26,135 nucleotides of DNA from Dehalococcoidia bacterium UBA5760 (GTDB taxonomy: Bacteria; Chloroflexota; Dehalococcoidia; Dehalococcoidales; UBA5760), in the NCBI GenBank assembly GCA_002418895.1, contig DIFA01000012.1, positions 778 through 26,912 of the forward strand. The letters run 5' to 3'. Position 1 is the first letter of the stretch. Every line of letters begins with the position of its first letter. Shown here piece by piece: positions 14,860-23,514 of this stretch. The position numbers and the translations under genes are program-made. A model generated the notes under the pieces. It saw only the letters and a program-made list of their open reading frames with translations, was not told where the DNA came from and ran no database searches.

Positions 14860-16578
14860 ATGCCTATAGGTAACGTTAGACGTAGTCAATTAATAACCAC
14901 ATACGGAGTGGGATCAATCGTGCCCGTGAAAGGTGAAGCCGTAATGGTCGCTGGAATTCACCGATGGGCAGTTAAGCCCGAGGACGAAACACATGAACCT
15001 CGGCTAGAAAAGAAGCTTGGTGTAGAAAGGTTCATTCTGCCGCCGTCAACCGGTAAGAATGGAGATAATGATGTACCAGCCGTTCGTTTCCCCAGCTGGT
15101 ATTGGTGTCCGATCTGCAAAAGATTAGATTATTTTGACACACTATGCGGCGGCAGTCACGGTAAATGCAATAATTGTGGAGTCTCACTTGTTCCATCAAG
15201 ATTTGTAATTGTATGTGAGAACGGACACATTGATGATTTTCCGTATTTTGAGTGGGTGCATGCTAAAAAATCATGGGATGATCACATCTCTCATGAGCTA
15301 AGTATAAAATCGGGCGGTGTAAGTGCTTCTCTTAGCGATGTCATAATTAGATGCTCTTGTGGTTTGTCCAGAAGCATGGAGGGTTCGTTCAATAAAATGG
15401 CCTTGAAAGAGATAACTCGATGTACTGGTAACCGCCCCTGGTTAGGAGACCGGGAACGATGTGATCAGCTGCCAAGAACTCTCCAAAGGGGTGCTTCTAA
15501 CGTCTACTTTCCGGTGACAGAATCAGCGATTTCTATCCCTCCCTGGTCCGAAGGAGCATATAAAATTATAAATCGTTATTGGAGCGTATTAAGAAATGTG
15601 CCAGAGAATGCTCTTTTTGAAACGATACAAGGTATGGGATTAGCTTCGGAGACTCCGTATGAAACAGAAGATCTTGTGGTGGCTGTAAAAAGGCGCAAAG
15701 CTGGCGATCCGTTGGAGGATTCATCGGCTGAAGAGACACTGAAGCCCAAAGAATATGAAGCTCTCTCGGTGGGTAAGAAGGAAACCTCGTTTGACCAGGA
15801 TTTTGTTTGTGAACCGACTCAAGCAGTGCCAGTGAAGTTACAAGAATGGATTGATCAGGTAATGCTGGTCAAGCGATTACGCGAGGTCCGTGTATTAACA
15901 TCATTCGTTCGGTCGACACCGCCTTCGCCAGCTGATGACCCAGGTCGGCGGGCTCCAATATCTAAAAAACCTTTGAATTGGTTGCCAGGCATGGAGGTAA
16001 TGGGAGAAGGTGTATTCATCCGCCTAAATAGCGACCGTCTGATAAAATGGGAGACCAACGCGGTGGTAACACAACGAGCTGCAAAAATAAATACTAATTA
16101 TGATGCAAAGTTCAGAGTCTTCAAACGTACACCCGACAGAGTGATTACACCCCGTTTGATTATGATTCATACCCTTGCCCATGCCGTTATTATTCAATGG
16201 TCAATGGATTGTGGGTACCCGGCTGCTTCTTTAAGGGAAAGATTATATGTCTCGGACACGATGGCAGGACTACTTATTTATACGGCATCCACTGATGCTG
16301 CTGGTAGCCTTGGCGGGATTATATCGTTGGCTAAACCCAAGCAACTCGATGAAGCTCTTCACAATGCGATTGAAAAAGTCTCTTGGTGTTCAGCTGACCC
16401 TCTCTGTATAGAGTCCGATGCTGCTGGCGTGGATTCACTCAATTTGGCGGCGTGTCACGCTTGCATTCTTTTGCCGGAGGTCAGTTGCGAGGAAGCGAAT
16501 AGTCTTTTGGACCGAGGTTTGTTAGTGGGCACGAGAGACAAACCTGACATGGGATTCTTTTCATCGTTTGTACTTTAA
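14860..16578 (+). CDS. drmB: DISARM protein DrmB (DUF1998)
   Basis: The 572-residue protein opens with RRSQLITTYGVGSIV, the conserved DrmB N-terminus. Two zinc-type Cys sets follow: Cys83/Cys86 (WYWCPICK) with Cys103/Cys106, and a CSCG pair near residue 166. The DUF1998 core is at the C-terminal end: HTLAHAVI (437-444), then a GLLIYTAS...GSLGGI segment, then Cys510, Cys516, Cys532 and Cys535 (ACHAC), a four-Cys arrangement typical of the family. DrmB has no known enzyme activity of its own and forms the DISARM core complex with DrmA. GGAGG upstream (about 14849-14853) supports ATG 14860. In described DISARM loci a PLD-type DrmC usually lies nearby; here a NERD-helicase gene follows after 29 bases. 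Confidence 0.88.
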   Translation: MPIGNVRRSQLITTYGVGSIVPVKGEAVMVAGIHRWAVKPEDETHEPRLEKKLGVERFILPPSTGKNGDNDVPAVRFPSWYWCPICKRLDYFDTLCGGSHGKCNNCGVSLVPSRFVIVCENGHIDDFPYFEWVHAKKSWDDHISHELSIKSGGVSASLSDVIIRCSCGLSRSMEGSFNKMALKEITRCTGNRPWLGDRERCDQLPRTLQRGASNVYFPVTESAISIPPWSEGAYKIINRYWSVLRNVPENALFETIQGMGLASETPYETEDLVVAVKRRKAGDPLEDSSAEETLKPKEYEALSVGKKETSFDQDFVCEPTQAVPVKLQEWIDQVMLVKRLREVRVLTSFVRSTPPSPADDPGRRAPISKKPLNWLPGMEVMGEGVFIRLNSDRLIKWETNAVVTQRAAKINTNYDAKFRVFKRTPDRVITPRLIMIHTLAHAVIIQWSMDCGYPAASLRERLYVSDTMAGLLIYTASTDAAGSLGGIISLAKPKQLDEALHNAIEKVSWCSADPLCIESDAAGVDSLNLAACHACILLPEVSCEEANSLLDRGLLVGTRDKPDMGFFSSFVL

Positions 16579-16607
16579 TAGTCTCTTACCGTTGAACGGA
16601 GCAATCC

Positions 16608-18341
16608 ATGGCCAAAATGTATCCCCCAGAGATACGCAAGAATATCAAAAGCAAAGCAGAACATTTCTGCTTCCGCACCATTAGATTGGATCTGAACGAT
16701 GAGTGGATAGCACTTCATTCTCTTGGTCTGACAATTCACGAATCCAAGCCATGGGCGGAAATAGACTTTGTTCTAATAGGACCTTCGGGGATCTTTTGCC
16801 TCGAAGTAAAGGGAGGACGTATAGAGTTCAAGAACGGCCTTTGGTACTTTACCGACAGCGACGATAATACTGCTGTCAAGCATCAAGGACCGTTCGAACA
16901 GGTAGGTTCCGCATCAGCAGCACTTCGCAAGTATTTGATTGGGAAGTTGCCAGAACTGAGTAACGTGCTGATGGGGTATGGTGTAATTACGCCAAACATA
17001 GAATGGACAATCCAAGGCCCTGATTATGAGCCTTTGGCTGTTTACGATGAAAGAGACAGAACACGAGCATTTGCCGTTTACGTTCAAAGACTGACCCGGT
17101 ATTGGAACGATTGGATTCAAGAACATCTTGGTTACAAAGTTAGAGAATTGACGATTTCTGAATGTCAAGACGTGTTACGGGAACTTAGGGCAGATTTCGA
17201 CTTACGTCCTTCTTTGCGTAGCAGAGTAGATGAAGCGGTCGATGAACTGATTACATTGACAAAAGAGCAATATCGCATCCTCGATGAGCTTGGTGATAAC
17301 GAGCGAGTTCTCGTCCGAGGTGGTGCTGGCACCGGAAAGACTTTACTGGCAATTGAAGAGGCACGACGCAACGCGAATCAGGGCAACAGAGTTTTTCTTT
17401 GTTGCTTCAACCGTAACTTATCTTCAGTCCTACGCAAAGCCGTCAAGGATTGTTCAGGAGTAGACGCATACAATCTGCATGCCTTTATGGCGGACATCAT
17501 TGACCGAGCTGATCTTAAAAACCGTCTGCGCAAAGTCAGAGAACAAGACCTCTTTGCCATCGATTATCCGACATTGTGTCAAGAAGGGATGCTCACGCTG
17601 GATTATTGGCAGCCCTACGATGTTCTGATTGTGGATGAAGCACAAGATATTCTCAGGGATACTTATGTTGAGGTGCTCGATGCTATTGTAAAAGGGGGTT
17701 TGAAGAACGGGAATTGGAAAATGTTTTTAGATCCATACCAGGATGTTTTTGGGGGAACTGACCCGCAGATTCTGGGACTCATAAATGAATTCCGTCCTGC
17801 GCAGTATAGATTGTCAATAAACTGTAGAAATACAAACCCTATAGCGGTCGTCACACAGATCTTATCGGGGATAGGAAATGACCAGATTCTTAAAGTCGAA
17901 GGGCCAGAAGTAGAAGAGTATTGGTACAGAGACGATCGAGACGAACTCAGACAAGTATCGAGGTGCATTAACCGTCTGTTGAGTGAGAAGATCTCCGCTT
18001 CCGACATTGTTTTACTCTCACCTTATCGCCGAGAAAACAGCTGCATCCACAATGGTTTGATCAATGTGCCCTACTCGCTAATAGATGTACAGCCGAATCA
18101 ATCTATACCTATGAAGGCAGTAAATTTTGCAACAATTGATTCTTTCAAGGGAATGGAATCAAAAGCTGTAATAGTTATTGATATTGATAAGCTTGGTGAC
18201 TATGACAGCAGACAGACAGTATACCTCGGTTGTTCAAGAGCTTTAGCTTTTCTTTCGGTGTTCATTAGCGAGAATCTCAAGCCCAAATATTCGAATTTGG
18301 CGCGAGAGTACGGTGAAAAACTGGTGACGGTAAAACGGTGA
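16608..18341 (+). CDS. NERD nuclease domain fused to SF1 (UvrD-like) helicase
   Basis: This 577-residue fusion starts with a NERD domain (about 15-125), a nuclease-related fold with Asp53 (AEIDFVLIG), Glu66 and Lys68 (CLEVKGG), so the D...ExK active site is intact. An SF1 helicase follows: Walker A RGGAGTGKT (237-245), VDEAQD (342-347), LDPYQD as motif III, INCRNT as motif IV, ATIDSFKGMESK as motif V and LGCSRA as motif VI. NERD-helicase proteins are widespread in plasmids and defence islands. It is the last gene of the operon, in the slot where a DISARM drmC nuclease gene might be expected, so it is a candidate replacement nuclease. CGGAG before ATG 16608 supports the start. Confidence 0.85.
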   Translation: MAKMYPPEIRKNIKSKAEHFCFRTIRLDLNDEWIALHSLGLTIHESKPWAEIDFVLIGPSGIFCLEVKGGRIEFKNGLWYFTDSDDNTAVKHQGPFEQVGSASAALRKYLIGKLPELSNVLMGYGVITPNIEWTIQGPDYEPLAVYDERDRTRAFAVYVQRLTRYWNDWIQEHLGYKVRELTISECQDVLRELRADFDLRPSLRSRVDEAVDELITLTKEQYRILDELGDNERVLVRGGAGTGKTLLAIEEARRNANQGNRVFLCCFNRNLSSVLRKAVKDCSGVDAYNLHAFMADIIDRADLKNRLRKVREQDLFAIDYPTLCQEGMLTLDYWQPYDVLIVDEAQDILRDTYVEVLDAIVKGGLKNGNWKMFLDPYQDVFGGTDPQILGLINEFRPAQYRLSINCRNTNPIAVVTQILSGIGNDQILKVEGPEVEEYWYRDDRDELRQVSRCINRLLSEKISASDIVLLSPYRRENSCIHNGLINVPYSLIDVQPNQSIPMKAVNFATIDSFKGMESKAVIVIDIDKLGDYDSRQTVYLGCSRALAFLSVFISENLKPKYSNLAREYGEKLVTVKR

Positions 18342-18426
18342 GTGAGGTGTAACCAAGGGGATTCGAAACGAACCATCAATACTCAAGTTCGAAGACCTTC
18401 TCAAAGGCTTTACCTTTTGTCCACGA

Positions 18427-18492
18427 TGGTGGGCCGAACTGGAATCGAACCTAGTAGAACAGAACGTCAGAAAGTTCACCAACTTAAAAGAA
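18427..18492 (-). pseudogene. tRNA-3'-end-like sequence (degenerate tRNA fragment)
   Basis: Read on the minus strand, this has a T-arm (ACTaGG-TTCGATT-CCAGT, with one bulged A), an acceptor 3' strand CGGCCCA and an encoded CCA ending at 18427. Further 5' are AAGTTGG, like a D-loop, and a GAAC/GTTC stem enclosing an 8-nt loop in the anticodon-arm position. No 5' acceptor strand GGGCCG was found, so a working tRNA cannot be folded. Intact CCA ends next to a gene island are a common footprint of site-specific integration into tRNA genes. It lies about 85 bases beyond the operon end. Chance resemblance is possible. Confidence 0.4.
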
Positions 18493-18493
18493 A

Positions 18494-18576
18494 GGGCAGG
18501 TTGCCTGATCCAATATCCTCCGCAGAAGGCGGTCGATAACCCTCCGCGAAGTAAACTAACCCGCTAGCACCTGCCC
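18494..18576. repeat. 83-nt inverted repeat / hairpin with 7-bp perfect ends
   Basis: GGGCAGG (18494-18500) and CCTGCCC (18570-18576) are perfect complements; an extra T...A pair extends the stem on one alignment. The interior holds a smaller hairpin CCGC-AGAAG-GCGG (about 18520-18532), the near-repeat TCCTCCGC/CCCTCCGC and a GCTAGC palindrome. A short T-run follows the stem on each strand (CCCTTTAGTATTTT on plus, CCCTTTCTTTT on minus). The size recalls a tRNA, but no T-arm or anticodon arm fits on either strand. It could terminate the defence operon, be a small structured RNA, or be a repetitive element. Confidence 0.5.
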
Positions 18577-18668
18577 TTTAGTATTTTATGCTGTCAGTTT
18601 ATTGAAAATCAAGAGACACACTGAGTCCAAATATCGTAAAATACCCCTCACACCCTATTGACAAAAGG

Positions 18669-18677
18669 TGGTATAAT
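18669..18677 (+). promoter_or_regulatory. Extended -10 promoter for the surface-protein gene
   Basis: TGGTATAAT (18669-18677) is a perfect extended -10 element (TGn-TATAAT). A TTGACA at 18658-18663 is only 8 bases away and cannot serve as its -35. Transcription from about 18684 would give a leader of roughly 200 bases before ATG 18891. Confidence 0.5.
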
Positions 18678-18683
18678 TATGCC

Positions 18684-18890
18684 AATTCAATAGAAGAAGG
18701 AGGTGGTGCCGTTAGAGAGAGCCCGGAGGGATATTCCAGATACTTCTGTTCCGAGGGGGGATGCCTTTTTAATGAGGAGCATATCCGAAGACCTTGAAAC
18801 ATAGCCTTTCTCCATAGGGAAAAGAGTTATATGTCGATATATCTTTATGTGGAGAGGGTAATACTAAAAATTAAGGAGAAATATTGGTCG
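18684..18890 (+). other. Long untranslated leader of the surface-protein gene
   Basis: No gene is supported here. The leader is G-rich and can form a stem CCCGGA with TCCGaGGG (about 18721-18759), followed by GGGATGCC and a T5 run near 18766. That shape is attenuator-like, but no known riboswitch class was recognised. An in-frame ATG at 18831 would add 20 residues to the protein; it lacks a good ribosome site and would bury the signal peptide, so it was not used. Confidence 0.35.
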
Positions 18891-21800
18891 ATGAAAACCA
18901 AACTAATATCTAAGATACTTGGCGTGGGACTAGCTCTCGGTCTGGTCTTCTCGCTGGGCGCCGCCTTCATTGTCCCTACGGCTGCCCAGGCTGACCAGAT
19001 GGAGTGGAGCCCGGTCAACACGCCGAGCTGGGATGACATGGTCATCCTACCCGCCTCCGACATACTCGACTACGCCGTCGGCGGTGATGAGGGTGACATA
19101 ATCTATGCTGTTCTTGAACTGGACAGTAGTTGCACCGAGGTTGGCTGGCAAGATGAAAATGATGTCTGGTACAGCTTTGCCCTGGTCAAGTCCACTGACG
19201 GCGGCGTAAGTTGGAGCGACATCACTGCCAACGTTGCCGAGGCCAGCTCCCTGCCGGATGTTGGCACACCGGGCGTGCATGATGACATCGAGAGTCTGAA
19301 ACTGGTAGCGGTGGCACCTGATGACGAGGACTGGGTGGCCGTGGCCGGTTACCTTAATACTCCCGGTCCCAGTGGCGCTCATCCTAAGCCATTCGTGGTC
19401 GCTTCACAGGATGGCGGTTCCAATTTCACCTACGCCCACGATCTGGAAGACAGTGCTAACGGAAGCGCAATGTTACTTATCCTCGACATGGCTGTATCAC
19501 CTAAGGTGGGCAGCATCCACAACATCGCTCTGGCTGGTCGGGCTTACGGTGGTACCGTTCCTCCTAACCACGGCGCCGTATACCGTCTCGAGGCAGGCAC
19601 CTGGCTAACTGGTGGCTGGGTGGACACCTCATTCTACCCGGGCTGGGATGATAGCGATAGTGACGGGCTTAACCCCCAAATCCGATCTAAGGCTGTGGTC
19701 GCCGTTGACTTCTCGCCCAACTTCGACATGGATGACACCATCGTATGTATGATGAGCTCATATACCGATAGTGCTTGGCCACCTATAGGTGCCTCGTTAG
19801 TACCCTTTATTCAAGAAGGTATCTTCAACAGCGATGGTACCTGGAACGGTGAGGCTGGTTTTGGTGATGCCATCCAGATTAAGAATGACGGTAACCTACT
19901 TATTACTGAGTCTGGCTGGAGAAGCATGGGATTTGCTCTGCCCGCTGACTTCGACGGATCCGAGCCATCTGACAACAATATTTACCTATACGCCAATGCC
20001 TTCGACACCATCACCGGGAAGGTCGGCGGCTACGTAATGATTTCTGAGGACGGGGCCCTCTCGATGCGATGTGGTCCCTCTGGTGATCCGTTGCTGGCCA
20101 GCATTGCCGTCTACGGTGACGCTATGACCTGTAAAGCAATGGTCGGTGTTTATACCGGTTGGGACGATAGCATTGGTCCGTTAATACCTGATCCTTGCGC
20201 TGGCGTGGCGGTCTACCACACCGTCGAGCTCGATGACTGCTGCCCGAGGTGGGAACCTGCCTGTAAGGATCCTTCGGGAACCTATATGGCGGTAGTCTCG
20301 TATACCCCCGACGGTGAGAAGGCCTATGCCATCACCAGCAATAGCTGGCAGTGGAGCGATGATTCTAAAATACGAAGCTTCGGTGATTATATTGCTGGTT
20401 CAACCCTTGACGAGTCCGCCTTCTCGGTGAGTCTTGATGACGGCGTTTCCTTCAATCAGCTTAGCCTCATCGACACTGACATCGATTACCTCTCCGATAT
20501 GGCCGTCTGCCCTGACTGCAGCGTCATTTACCTATCTACCATTAACGAGGCAGTTGGTACTTGGGGCGAAGGGAAGAATATCCGCTATGGGGAGCATGAC
20601 TGCCTTAACGAGGGTGGATATAGCGAAGGTTGGTTTGCCTGTGACTCCATCTGGAGAAGCTACGATAACGGCGATACCTGGGAGCGCGTCTACCACGGTG
20701 ACTGGACTGATTATTGGGAAACAGGCGAAATCCTGCTCCGTCTGCCCTGTGACGAAGACACTGGTTGCTGTACCATCTACATGGGCATCCAGGGTACCAA
20801 GGATATGTTCTACAGCCGCGATTGCGGCCAGTGCTGGAACAAGGCTGTCAACCAGAAACTGGTTATCCAGGACTTTGCCGTCGAGATGGAGAACGTGGTC
20901 TACATCCTGGATGAAAATGGTAAGGTATCCAAGTCCACCCAGTACGGTAGAAGACCCTCTGACGGAGTCGATACCGGCATGAGCTCTGGACACTCGATAA
21001 CCTCCTGTTGCCGGGAGGGCTTTGTAGTGGTTGGCAGTGACGATGGAGAGGTTTCGTGGTCAGATGACGGCGGCGAGACTTGGAACCAGATGGATGATTT
21101 ACCAAAAACCGATGAAGTCACCATTGCCTGTGCTCCCAACTGCGAGAATACCATCTACGCTGCCGTAGATAATGATGGCTCGGGTGCCGTCTTCCGTGGT
21201 GATATCACGACGGGCGAATGGACTAACATGAATGCCAACGTCTCTGACTACGAGGGGATTGCGGTTGGCAGGAGCGATGGTACTCTCTATGTATTAAGTG
21301 ACAGCATCAGGGTTGACCCGGATAAGTGCCTCTGTGACCGCTTTACTAGTGATGAGGGAGAAGGTATTGAAGAATACAGCGGCGTAGCCCGCAACCTGAC
21401 CCCCTGCGATACCGCCTGCTGCGGCACCGAGGACTGGGACTACCTGATCGCCGGAATGAGTACACAAGAGTGGGACCCTGAACGCTATGAAGCCGCCGAG
21501 TGGTTCAATAAAGACCCTAACGGCCTGAAAATATGCGGATGTCTGAGTAAAGACACAAATACCATCCTCTGGGCAATCGATGACTGCTGGGAAGGGTACG
21601 ATGTCATCGGACAGGAATACGGCCTACTCTGGAGCTACGAGGACTGCGCCTCCAAGCACGGCCCTAAACTGACCTCTCCGGCCAATAACTCCATCGTATC
21701 CTGCGATGTCTGCGCTACCTGCGCCGGCTCCCCGCTCACCTTCAAGTGGGAGCGGATGTGCCTGGCCTGCAGCTACGACATCGAGATTATGGACGAGAAT

Positions 21801-22484
21801 GGCAATGTCATCGCCGCCATCGAGGAAATCGAAATCACCGGCAACCCGCCATCACTCTACTGGAACGGTGCTAAGGATTACGATAAGCTCGATGATTGTG
21901 CCTCCGGCCACCAGACGCCTTTCGAATGCGGCCGCACCTACACCTGGCACGTACGAGAGGCCAACACCGAGACCGGTGAGTGCGTCCACAGCCCCTGGTC
22001 CGAGGCCTGGAGCTTCACCGTAGAGGCCTCTTCGGAAAACGCGGTCAAGCTGATTGCCCCCAAACAGGGTGATACGGTTTATCAGCGCACCGGGGTCGGC
22101 TTCTCCTGGACCAGCGTCTACGACGCCAACAAGTACACCTTCGTGCTGTCCAAGAACGCTGATCTCTCCGGCGCCCTGGCCACTGCCGAGGTTACCGGTA
22201 CCGCCTACGCCTACTCGGGCACCCTGGACTACGAGACCACCTACTACTGGCAGGTAACCGCCTGGAAGGGTAATATCATGATGAGCCAGAGCGACATCGG
22301 CACCTTCGCCATCGCTGCCGAGGAGTACATACCGCCCGAACCGCAGCCGACACCGCCTCCGGTAGTCAACATACCGCCCACCCAGCATATTGTACCAACC
22401 TGGATCTACGCTGTGATCGGCATCGGTGCGGCGTTGATAGTGGTGGTGATTGTCCTGATTGTTCGGAGCAGGAGACCTTCCTAA
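18891..22484 (+). CDS. Secreted, membrane-anchored Asp-box (BNR-like) surface protein
   Basis: The 1197-residue protein begins with a clear Sec signal peptide (1-35: Lys-rich start, hydrophobic core, AQA cleavage region). Asp-box-like motifs recur, such as STDGGVSW (101-108), RSYDNGDTW (near 590) and WSDDGGETW (near 723), as in BNR/sialidase-type beta-propellers. The middle is unusually rich in Cys, many paired as CC or CxxC, suggesting disulfides or metal sites. Two fibronectin-III-like segments follow (about 925-1145), then a Pro-rich linker and one membrane helix (1171-1190) with an RSRRPS stop-transfer tail. It would be displayed outside the cell. No sialidase catalytic set is visible, so no enzyme activity is claimed. 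AAGGAGA lies about 12 bases before ATG 18891, which is rather far. Its base composition is richer in GC than the defence operon. Confidence 0.8.
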   Translation: MKTKLISKILGVGLALGLVFSLGAAFIVPTAAQADQMEWSPVNTPSWDDMVILPASDILDYAVGGDEGDIIYAVLELDSSCTEVGWQDENDVWYSFALVKSTDGGVSWSDITANVAEASSLPDVGTPGVHDDIESLKLVAVAPDDEDWVAVAGYLNTPGPSGAHPKPFVVASQDGGSNFTYAHDLEDSANGSAMLLILDMAVSPKVGSIHNIALAGRAYGGTVPPNHGAVYRLEAGTWLTGGWVDTSFYPGWDDSDSDGLNPQIRSKAVVAVDFSPNFDMDDTIVCMMSSYTDSAWPPIGASLVPFIQEGIFNSDGTWNGEAGFGDAIQIKNDGNLLITESGWRSMGFALPADFDGSEPSDNNIYLYANAFDTITGKVGGYVMISEDGALSMRCGPSGDPLLASIAVYGDAMTCKAMVGVYTGWDDSIGPLIPDPCAGVAVYHTVELDDCCPRWEPACKDPSGTYMAVVSYTPDGEKAYAITSNSWQWSDDSKIRSFGDYIAGSTLDESAFSVSLDDGVSFNQLSLIDTDIDYLSDMAVCPDCSVIYLSTINEAVGTWGEGKNIRYGEHDCLNEGGYSEGWFACDSIWRSYDNGDTWERVYHGDWTDYWETGEILLRLPCDEDTGCCTIYMGIQGTKDMFYSRDCGQCWNKAVNQKLVIQDFAVEMENVVYILDENGKVSKSTQYGRRPSDGVDTGMSSGHSITSCCREGFVVVGSDDGEVSWSDDGGETWNQMDDLPKTDEVTIACAPNCENTIYAAVDNDGSGAVFRGDITTGEWTNMNANVSDYEGIAVGRSDGTLYVLSDSIRVDPDKCLCDRFTSDEGEGIEEYSGVARNLTPCDTACCGTEDWDYLIAGMSTQEWDPERYEAAEWFNKDPNGLKICGCLSKDTNTILWAIDDCWEGYDVIGQEYGLLWSYEDCASKHGPKLTSPANNSIVSCDVCATCAGSPLTFKWERMCLACSYDIEIMDENGNVIAAIEEIEITGNPPSLYWNGAKDYDKLDDCASGHQTPFECGRTYTWHVREANTETGECVHSPWSEAWSFTVEASSENAVKLIAPKQGDTVYQRTGVGFSWTSVYDANKYTFVLSKNADLSGALATAEVTGTAYAYSGTLDYETTYYWQVTAWKGNIMMSQSDIGTFAIAAEEYIPPEPQPTPPPVVNIPPTQHIVPTWIYAVIGIGAALIVVVIVLIVRSRRPS

Positions 22485-22521
22485 CCTCTAATAATTCCTG
22501 CCCCCGACTCTAGAGGATAAA

Positions 22522-22556
22522 AGAGCCCCCCGATTTTCGGGGGGCTCTTTCTTTTT
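22522..22556 (+). terminator. Strong intrinsic terminator
   Basis: A 12-bp perfect stem AGAGCCCCCCGA/TCGGGGGGCTCT with a TTT loop is followed by TTCTTTTT. It ends the surface-protein transcript 38 bases after the stop codon. The minus strand has a shorter A/T flank, so it may also act weakly on the convergent gene. Confidence 0.92.
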
Positions 22557-22643
22557 ATAGTATTGTTTACCGTTACAATGCATTTTACTTGATTGAACAG
22601 AAAGCCAGCTTGTTAATATGCATTTAGATATTCGCTAGAGCTA

Positions 22644-23114
22644 TTACAGTATTTGCTTTTCAGTAATGCTCTTTTCAGTAATGCTTAAGATTTCAATCTT
22701 TACTACCAGTACAGAGGCTAGTGCCGATTCGGAAAATTTAAAATTACCTTTACTATAATGTTTCATTATCACATTCAATGCGTGGATCTTATCTCTTTCA
22801 TCTTCCAGAATTGAGGCCCTTCCTGAGCCAATAACGCTCTTTCCTTTCATTACCCAGTCACATGGATCCTCGGCCTTTTCTAATGCTATATCCACATCTA
22901 TTTCAAAGCAGACTCTATTATTGGTTTTAAGTATTTCTACCTTGCGCCCCTTTAGACTACCGTGAAAATAAAGTGCCCCCCTTTCATAACCAAAACAGAC
23001 AGGTATTACGTAGGGCTCATCGCCGTCTACGAGACCGATCCGGCAGATAGGTGCCTTTGCTATTGTTTCCTCGATTTTCCCAATATCGTTTATCATTTTT
23101 ATTTCGTATGCCAC
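22644..23114 (-). CDS. Pyridoxamine 5'-phosphate oxidase-like flavoprotein (NimA type)
   Basis: The 156-residue product fits the split-barrel FMN-binding family that includes NimA-like proteins. It opens with a short helix (IEETIAKA), then APICRIGLVDGDEPYVIPVCFGYE (given here as key segments RIGLVDGD and PYVIPVCF), then ALYFHGSLKGRKVE, the usual flavin-phosphate loop region, and later a CFEID strand. Such proteins are small FMN or F420-dependent oxidoreductases, or haem/flavin-binding proteins, and the substrate cannot be read from sequence. The start is GTG at 23114 with TAGGAGA upstream on the minus strand. It converges on the surface-protein gene and shows no link to the defence operon. 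Confidence 0.82.
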   Translation of the reverse strand: MAYEIKMINDIGKIEETIAKAPICRIGLVDGDEPYVIPVCFGYERGALYFHGSLKGRKVEILKTNNRVCFEIDVDIALEKAEDPCDWVMKGKSVIGSGRASILEDERDKIHALNVIMKHYSKGNFKFSESALASVLVVKIEILSITEKSITEKQIL

Positions 23115-23127
23115 GTTTTTCTCCTAA

Positions 23128-23501
23128 TTTGCACAGTATATTAAGTATTTACTTAGGCTAATTATACAGCATAAATACCATTCGACATATGCTCCATTTT
23201 ACGTGAAATCTGATTAATATACATTCCATCGTCTTGGTACCCATGATAACCGAGGCCAGCAGGTAGACGGCAATTAATCGGGCTTAATCCTTTGCACACC
23301 CCACCTTTGCATGCACTTTTTCCCGTGGCCTTTTTTATGCACCGTTAGTGGTCCGGTTACTCCTGGCCGCAAGCGTTGCACAAGCTACCCCCCTCCCCCC
23401 TATATAAGCCCTGGCCCGGTGGCAGTGCAAAGCTAGCAGTGCAAGAAAAGTGCAAGAATACCACGACTCACGCTTGCACCGCCGAAGGCTTACCTTTGCA
23501 T
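23128..23501. repeat. Cluster of TTGCAC/GTGCAA-type repeats upstream of the recombinase module
   Basis: At least nine copies of a YTTGCAY-like heptamer or its complement occur in about 375 bases: 23128, 23291, 23306, 23376, 23425, 23439, 23450, 23473 and 23495, with a TGCATGCA palindrome at 23308-23315. Copies at 23439 and 23450 are direct repeats 11 bases apart, one helical turn. The stretch also has a GGGGGGAGGGGGG tract on the minus strand (about 23386-23400) and no gene. It may be an operator array, an iteron-like origin or a recombination site. Confidence 0.5.
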
Positions 23502-23514
23502 ACCGACTAGAGAC

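Noticed and set aside
18494..18576. Intact tRNA in the 83-nt hairpin
   Set aside because: The acceptor-like ends pair, but no T-loop TTCRA or anticodon arm fits on either strand.
18658..18677. Canonical -35/-10 promoter TTGACA...TATAAT
   Set aside because: The spacer is only 8 bases; the -10 is kept as an extended -10 element instead.
18427..18800. tmRNA on the minus strand
   Set aside because: The 3' end has a TTCGATTCC...CCA pattern, but the conserved 5' GGTTTCGACGG-type segment and a tag frame are absent.
20434..20982. 182-codon open frame on the plus strand and similar minus-strand frames within the surface-protein gene
   Set aside because: They are shadows of a GC-rich gene, low in complexity and rich in Ser/Thr/Pro, with no ribosome site or family match.
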